Of a stretch of 64,000 bases of DNA, positions 59,501-64,000 are shown piece after piece. The DNA is taken from assembly GCF_002009425.1 (NCBI RefSeq), contig NZ_CP019936.1, positions 3,769,297 through 3,833,296 on the forward strand, given 5' to 3'. The stretch's first letter is position 1. The number at the start of each line of letters is the position of its first letter. A program made the position numbers and the translations under genes. Origin of the DNA: Thiosocius teredinicola. GTDB lineage: Bacteria; Pseudomonadota; Gammaproteobacteria; Chromatiales; Chromatiaceae. The notes beneath the pieces are model-generated. The model was not told the origin of the DNA and did no database searches. It was given only the letters and a program-made list of their open reading frames with translations.

Positions 59501-60427
59501 CTATTTGACGCGCACAAAGCGCAGAGGATTGACGATTTTGCCGTCTTTGCGCACTTCGAAATGCACGTGAGGACCACTGGACCGCCCAGTGCTGCCAAGC
59601 AGCGCAACCGTCTGGCCCTTGTTCACCACGTCGCCTTTCTTGACCAGGTTTTCCTTGTTGTGGGCATACAGGGTTGTGTAGCCATCCGCATGCTTGATCT
59701 CGACGAGATTGCCGTACCCGCTGGCGCGCTTGGCGCGAACCACGACGCCGGATGCAACCGCCACGACCTCAGCACCGCGCTTACCGGCAAAATCGACACC
59801 CCGGTGGAACGATTTGCGACCCTTGAAAGGATCGGTACGGCGGCCGTAAACAGACGAGATCCAACCCTTCTTCACCGGCTTGCCGGAAGGCAGCACTTCG
59901 GCCATCAGGTCGCGGTCGATCAGCACATCCTCGAGGGCCGAGAGTTTTTCTTCGCGATCCGAAAGCATTGCCGACAGCAGATCCATCTCGTTGGTGAGCT
60001 CGGACACGCTCAGGTCGTCTGCCGGAATCGAGTCGTCGATACCACCCATTGGGGGCGGCGACGCAAAATCGAATTCCTCGCTATCCAGTTTGCCGACTTC
60101 GACCAAGCGACCGCCGAGCGCGTCCAGGCGCATCAGGTGAGCCTGGATTTCGGCGACGCGAAGCGCCATAGCATCGAGATGCGCGCGCTGCTCGGTCCTG
60201 GCGTCGGCGATTTCCCGGCGTTCGTCCGCAAGGAGCTGACGAACTTCAGCGGCAGCGAGCTCGGCGCGGTTGCTGGCGCCTTCCTGCACCCCGAGGCTAT
60301 AGCCACCCCAGGCTGCCAGTGCGGTCATGCCCAGCACGGCAACCCCGGTCAATACGGCGGTTTTCGGCACACAAAAATCGAAACTGCGGGTCCTTTTGCA
60401 GAATGCGGCAAATAGACTGTCATTCAT
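59501..60427 (-). CDS. M23-family metallopeptidase (murein hydrolase-like)
   Basis: 308 residues. A membrane segment (about 22-44) anchors a coiled-coil region (about 50-160, AALE-rich) leading to a LytM domain: WISSVYGRRTDPFKGRKSFHRGVDFAGKRGAEVVAVASG contains the first HxxxD zinc ligands, and SSGPHVHFEVRKDG carries the HxH. The active-site ligands are complete, so it could cut peptidoglycan crosslinks rather than only activate amidases. The gene is divergent from dciA. Confidence 0.92.
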   Translation of the reverse strand: MNDSLFAAFCKRTRSFDFCVPKTAVLTGVAVLGMTALAAWGGYSLGVQEGASNRAELAAAEVRQLLADERREIADARTEQRAHLDAMALRVAEIQAHLMRLDALGGRLVEVGKLDSEEFDFASPPPMGGIDDSIPADDLSVSELTNEMDLLSAMLSDREEKLSALEDVLIDRDLMAEVLPSGKPVKKGWISSVYGRRTDPFKGRKSFHRGVDFAGKRGAEVVAVASGVVVRAKRASGYGNLVEIKHADGYTTLYAHNKENLVKKGDVVNKGQTVALLGSTGRSSGPHVHFEVRKDGKIVNPLRFVRVK

Positions 60428-60516
60428 TCTGGTTTTCTCGCAAAGCTTTTCAGCCTTATCGACTCCTAAGCGTCAAGTCTTTAGAATCAAGACCTTGCGT
60501 TGCGAGACCCATCACG

Positions 60517-60957
60517 ATGTCCCACAACCCTAAGTCGGTTCGCCACCTGCTTAAAGACAAACCAACGCTTCGATTTCTCGAACGCGAGATAAGCGCGCAG
60601 AAAACCCTCTTGGCGCAGGTTCGGCAATGCTTGCCCGTTGACCTAGCCAATCATTGCTTAGCAGCTCAGTTCCGTGAGCAGCGGCTGGTTCTGCATACCG
60701 ATTCGCCCGTATGGGCAACCCGATTACGCTATCTGGCGCCGGAAATCGCCAGTCTGCTGCGACTGCATTATCCGAATCTGCAATCCGTCAGTATCAAGAT
60801 GTTGATCCCGCAGATACGACGCAGCAAGAAACCCCGCCGCGCCGTCAGATCGGATGTCGCGGCGGAGATTATCCACGAGACGGCGGCTGAAACCAAACAG
60901 CCGCAGCTCCGCGAAGCGTTGAAGCGCCTGGGGGATGCGCTAAAACGCTCGAAATAA
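60517..60957 (+). CDS. dciA: DUF721 protein DciA-like (DnaB loader)
   Basis: 146 residues from ATG 60517. The DUF721 core is LAQVRQCLPVDLANHCLAAQFREQRLVLHTDSPVWATRLRYLAPEIASLL, and a basic tail (KMLIPQIRRSKKPRRAVR) follows. DciA family proteins load the replicative helicase DnaB at oriC in bacteria lacking DnaC. The neighbourhood secA-dciA-lpxC is typical. It ends 14 bp from the convergent lpxC. Confidence 0.88.
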   Translation: MSHNPKSVRHLLKDKPTLRFLEREISAQKTLLAQVRQCLPVDLANHCLAAQFREQRLVLHTDSPVWATRLRYLAPEIASLLRLHYPNLQSVSIKMLIPQIRRSKKPRRAVRSDVAAEIIHETAAETKQPQLREALKRLGDALKRSK

Positions 60958-60971
60958 CAATAAGTTACCTA

Positions 60972-61883
60972 TCAGGAAACGTGCGCCGGCTGCATATAGG
61001 AGATCGGAGCACGCTCGGCGTTATCGAACGTTACTTCTTCCCATGCGTCCGGCTGAGCAATCAACGCCTTGAGCAATCGATTGTTCAATTCATGCCCTGA
61101 TTTGTAGCCACTGAACGCGCCAATCAGGCTATGCCCCAGCAGGTACAGGTCACCAATGGCGTCCAGAATCTTGTGCTTTACGAACTCGTCTTCGTAACGA
61201 AGACCGTCTTCGTTCAGCACGCGGAAATCGTCGACAACGATGGCGTTGTCCATGCTGCCGCCCAGTGCCAGGCCGTTTTCACGCAGCATCTCGATATCAC
61301 GCAGGAAACCGAACGTACGGGCACGACTGACTTCTTTGACAAAGGACGTCGACGAGAAGTCAATCACTGAGCGGGTGCTTTCATTGCTCATCGCCGGGTG
61401 GTCGAAGTCGATACCGAAGCTCACCTTGAAACCGTTGAATGGCTCGAAGCGCGCAATCTTGTCGCCTTCCTTGATCTCGACCGGCTTTTTGATGCGAATG
61501 AAACGCTTGGCAACGTTTTGCTCCTCAACACCCGCCGATTGGATCAAAAAGACGAACGGACCGGCGCTGCCGTCCATGATCGGCACTTCGGGCGCACTGA
61601 CGTCAACATAAGCGTTATCGATGCCGAGGCCGGCAAAGGCCGACAACAGGTGCTCGACCGTCGAAATGCGCACGCCGTCTTTCATCAGCGTGGTCGACAG
61701 GCGGGTATCACCCACGTTTTCAGCTTTCGCAGGGATGTCGACAGGTGAATCGAGATCAACCCGACGGAACACGATGCCGGTATCGGGGGCCGCGGGACGC
61801 AAGGTCAGATAGACCTTCTCGCCGGTGTGCAGACCAACCCCGGTAGCACGGATCACGTTTTTCAAAGTGCGCTGTTTGATCAT
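60972..61883 (-). CDS. lpxC: UDP-3-O-acyl-N-acetylglucosamine deacetylase LpxC
   Basis: 303 residues from ATG 61883 ([24 protein letters not shown]). The zinc ligands are in TVEHLLSAF (H) and [17 protein letters not shown] (HKxxD), and the second half contains [13 protein letters not shown]. It catalyses the committed step of lipid A synthesis. It is downstream of ftsZ on the same strand, as usual. No C-terminal degradation tail feature can be judged. Confidence 0.97.
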   Translation of the reverse strand: MIKQRTLKNVIRATGVGLHTGEKVYLTLRPAAPDTGIVFRRVDLDSPVDIPAKAENVGDTRLSTTLMKDGVRISTVEHLLSAFAGLGIDNAYVDVSAPEVPIMDGSAGPFVFLIQSAGVEEQNVAKRFIRIKKPVEIKEGDKIARFEPFNGFKVSFGIDFDHPAMSNESTRSVIDFSSTSFVKEVSRARTFGFLRDIEMLRENGLALGGSMDNAIVVDDFRVLNEDGLRYEDEFVKHKILDAIGDLYLLGHSLIGAFSGYKSGHELNNRLLKALIAQPDAWEEVTFDNAERAPISYMQPAHVS

Positions 61884-62064
61884 CGGTTCAGACTCTCCGA
61901 GTCGAAATTCCTGCAAATTCAGTCAATTAGACTTCCTACATCGCGGAATCTCAACGACGCAGTAGCTAGTGATCCCCCGACACCTGCTTAGGGATTACCC
62001 TTATTGTCGGCATTTGTGACCATTAGATCAAGCTAAAATGTCAATAGTTCCCATTGGGCAGGCT

Positions 62065-62076
62065 GGGGTATACCCC
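62065..62076. repeat. 12-bp palindrome GGGGTATACCCC after ftsZ
   Basis: A perfect palindrome 6 bp after the ftsZ stop codon; imperfect pairing extends it to 18 bp (62062-62079). Without a T run it is not a clear terminator, but it may protect or end the ftsZ transcript before lpxC. Confidence 0.4.
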
Positions 62077-62081
62077 GGCGC

Positions 62082-63257
62082 TCAATCAGCCTGGCGCCGC
62101 AAGAATGCCGGGATATCGAGATACTCCATATCTTTCGCCTCGGCCGCCTTGACGAAGTCGTTCGCAGTCTTTGCACCGCGGCGGACGGTCGTCGGCATTT
62201 CCAGGGCATTGTAATCGGATTCTTCCTGTTCGCCCGCATCATTGCTGACCAGACGCACCGGCTTGATCTCAACCTCGGGCTGCGGGGCCGCAACCGGCAG
62301 GTCTTCACCAAGACCCGTCGCAACGACGGTCACCCGCATTTCGTCAACCATATCCGGGTCGATGACCGTACCGACGACCACCGTTGCGTCATCACGTGCA
62401 AATTCCTTAACGGTGTTGCCGACCTCGTCGAACTCACCGATCGCCAGATCGAGTCCGGCGGTGATGTTCACCAGGATGCCGCGCGCGCCGGAAAGATTGA
62501 TGTCTTCAAGCAGCGGGCTGCGAATGGCCGTTTCGGCCGCTTCGCGAGCGCGCTTCTCGCCGGTTGCACGACCGGTGCCCATCATCGCCACACCCATCTC
62601 GGACATCACGGTGCGCACATCGGCAAAGTCGACGTTGATCAGACCAGGCTTGGTGATCAACTCGGCAATACCTTGAACGGCGTTGAGCAGTACATCATTG
62701 GCTGCCTTGAAGGCATCCAGCAAAGAGGTTGTCTTGCCGAGTACGGCCAACAATTTTTCGTTCGGAATCGTGATCACCGAATCAACATGCTCGGAAAGCT
62801 TGGCGATGCCGTCTTCGGCTACCTGCATACGCTTGGCGCCTTCGAAGCTGAACGGCTTGGTGACCACCGCAACGGTCAGGATCCCAAGCTCTCTCGCCAC
62901 CTCGGCAACAACGGGCGCCGCACCGGTTCCGGTACCGCCACCCATACCGGCGGTAATAAAGATCATGTCGGCACCTTCGATGGCTTCGTAGATGCGGTCG
63001 CGATCCTCCATCGCTGCGTCGAAGCCGCGATTCGGATTGGCACCTGCACCAAGTCCGCGGGTGACGTTCGCACCCAGCTGCAAAGCTGTCTTGACCTCGG
63101 TGTTCTTCAAAGCCTGCGCATCGGTGTTGGCACAGATGAACTCAACGCCTTCGATATTGGAACGCAGCATGTGATTGACGGCGTTGCCGCCACCGCCGCC
63201 GACACCGACGACCTTAATTACTGCGCTCTGGCTGTCCACATCCATCAATTCAAACAT
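62082..63257 (-). CDS. ftsZ: Cell division GTPase FtsZ
   Basis: 391 residues. Tubulin signature [19 protein letters not shown] near residue 105, the T7 loop and the [14 protein letters not shown] segment. The C-terminal conserved peptide is [14 protein letters not shown], which binds FtsA, ZipA and other partners. ZapD (52169) from this same window would bundle its filaments. It lies 53 bp downstream of ftsA on the same strand. Confidence 0.99.
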   Translation of the reverse strand: MFELMDVDSQSAVIKVVGVGGGGGNAVNHMLRSNIEGVEFICANTDAQALKNTEVKTALQLGANVTRGLGAGANPNRGFDAAMEDRDRIYEAIEGADMIFITAGMGGGTGTGAAPVVAEVARELGILTVAVVTKPFSFEGAKRMQVAEDGIAKLSEHVDSVITIPNEKLLAVLGKTTSLLDAFKAANDVLLNAVQGIAELITKPGLINVDFADVRTVMSEMGVAMMGTGRATGEKRAREAAETAIRSPLLEDINLSGARGILVNITAGLDLAIGEFDEVGNTVKEFARDDATVVVGTVIDPDMVDEMRVTVVATGLGEDLPVAAPQPEVEIKPVRLVSNDAGEQEESDYNALEMPTTVRRGAKTANDFVKAAEAKDMEYLDIPAFLRRQAD

Positions 63258-63310
63258 TTAGCTATCCTCCAAACCCAGACAAGACATCATGAAAGTCGTG
63301 TCTGCTTTTA

Positions 63311-64000
63311 TTAAAAGTTTCCCTGGAACCAGCTTCGCATCCGGTTCCAAACCGATTTGATTCCGCCGCCACCGGCGATCTCGGGCACCCGCACGGCCCG
63401 GTTTCTATGTCCAAACAACAGCAAGCCCACGCCGGTGGCGTGAATTGGATTGCGAACCACATCAACGAGACCGGTCACGTACTGCGGGATACCGAGCCGC
63501 ACCGGCATGTGAAAAACCTCTTCAGCGAGGTCGATAAGACCTTCCATCTTGGCGCTACCGCCAGTCAGCACCACGCCGCCGGCAACCAGGTCTTCATAAC
63601 CTGAGCGACGCAGTTCCATTTGAATCAGAGTGAGCAACTCTTCGTAGCGCGGCTCGACCACTTCGGCCAGCGTCTGACGTGAAAGACGACGCGGCGGACG
63701 ATCACCGATGCTCGGCACCTCGATGGTTTCATCGGGGCTGGCGAGTTGGGTCAACGCGCAGGCGTACTTGAGCTTGATCTCGTCGGCGTGCTGCGTCGGC
63801 GTACGCAACGCGACCGCGATATCATTGGTGACCTGATCGCCTGCGATCGGGATGACCGCGGTATGTCGGATCGAACCGCCGGTGAATACGGCGATGTCGG
63901 TGGTACCGCCACCGATATCGACGAGGCAGACGCCGAGATCCTTTTCATCGTCTTCCAGCACCGAATAACTCGACGCCAGCTGTTCCAGGATCAGGTCTTC
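63311..64000 (-). CDS. ftsA: Cell division protein FtsA (3' part, truncated by window end)
   Basis: The frame is open to the end of the window, so only the C-terminal part (about 230 residues) is present; the true start lies beyond 64000. The actin-fold motif CLVDIGGGTTDIAVFTGGSIRHTAVIPIAGDQVTNDIA is the second phosphate-binding loop, and the end NRMRSWFQGNF forms the amphipathic membrane-targeting helix. FtsA anchors FtsZ rings to the membrane. It is the start of the ftsA-ftsZ-lpxC row. Confidence 0.97.
   Translation of the reverse strand, partial: EDLILEQLASSYSVLEDDEKDLGVCLVDIGGGTTDIAVFTGGSIRHTAVIPIAGDQVTNDIAVALRTPTQHADEIKLKYACALTQLASPDETIEVPSIGDRPPRRLSRQTLAEVVEPRYEELLTLIQMELRRSGYEDLVAGGVVLTGGSAKMEGLIDLAEEVFHMPVRLGIPQYVTGLVDVVRNPIHATGVGLLLFGHRNRAVRVPEIAGGGGIKSVWNRMRSWFQGNF

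Overview
This window is an ordinary, gene-dense, GC-rich stretch of a gammaproteobacterial chromosome. The gene set (secA, a dciA-like gene, lpxC, ftsZ, ftsA; pilSR-pilA-pilBCD-coaE-zapD-yacG; bamD, rluD, pgeF; ptsP-rppH) is typical of that class. A glycine/tryptophan/tryptophan-tyrosine-rich secreted protein resembling sulfur globule envelope proteins, together with small c-type cytochromes and three Na+ or H+ coupled transporters, suggests a sulfur-oxidising, probably marine or halotolerant member near the Chromatiales. Genus cannot be decided from this sequence. No rRNA, tRNA, CRISPR array, prophage or intact insertion sequence was seen.

Layout. 1-6.0 kb: TetR regulator and DMT exporter in one unit, a 0.9 kb gene-poor gap with a 16-bp palindrome, a cold-shock type DEAD helicase, and NhaA. 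6.0-11.2 kb: small lipoproteins, a c-type cytochrome divergent from a YgiQ radical SAM protein, a CBS-pair protein and an HDOD protein that probably starts at TTG. 11.5-17.8 kb: a membrane-anchored glutamate-synthase-like FMN protein paired with a CPA1 antiporter, then a phosphate group (Na/Pi cotransporter, PPK2 and two small unknown proteins). 17.9-24.1 kb: ptsP, rppH, a HAD phosphatase, a BtuCD/FecCD-type ABC pair and small unknowns.

24.2-31.3 kb: a lone IS630-type DNA-binding domain protein, the sulfur-globule-like protein with a 30-bp tandem repeat and strong terminator, a signal-less gamma-glutamyltransferase, a DUF3365 haem protein, a spermidine-synthase-like enzyme and clpB with a good heat-shock (sigma32) promoter. 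31.4-35.0 kb: an RND/MMPL exporter fused to a cyclic-nucleotide-binding-like domain, overlapped by an unknown secreted protein. 35-43 kb: def, a GcvR-like protein, pgeF, rluD, bamD, glnB, nadE and sucDC.

43.1-53.6 kb: a complete type IV pilus block. PilS/PilR would activate the sigma54 promoter found upstream of pilA; a second pilin, PilB, PilC and PilD follow, then coaE, zapD and yacG. 53-64 kb: a Nudix/thiamine-phosphate-synthase-like fusion, argJ, an 0.8 kb stretch that looks like gene debris, secA, an M23 peptidase, dciA, lpxC, ftsZ and the 3' part of ftsA, which runs off the window end.

The most interesting observations are the RND-cNMP fusion with its unknown secreted partner, the sulfur-globule-like repeat protein, the phosphate/polyphosphate cluster with two unnamed small proteins, an operator-like inverted repeat between the cytochrome and ygiQ, and the gene debris upstream of argJ. 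Nothing here proves a wholly new system.
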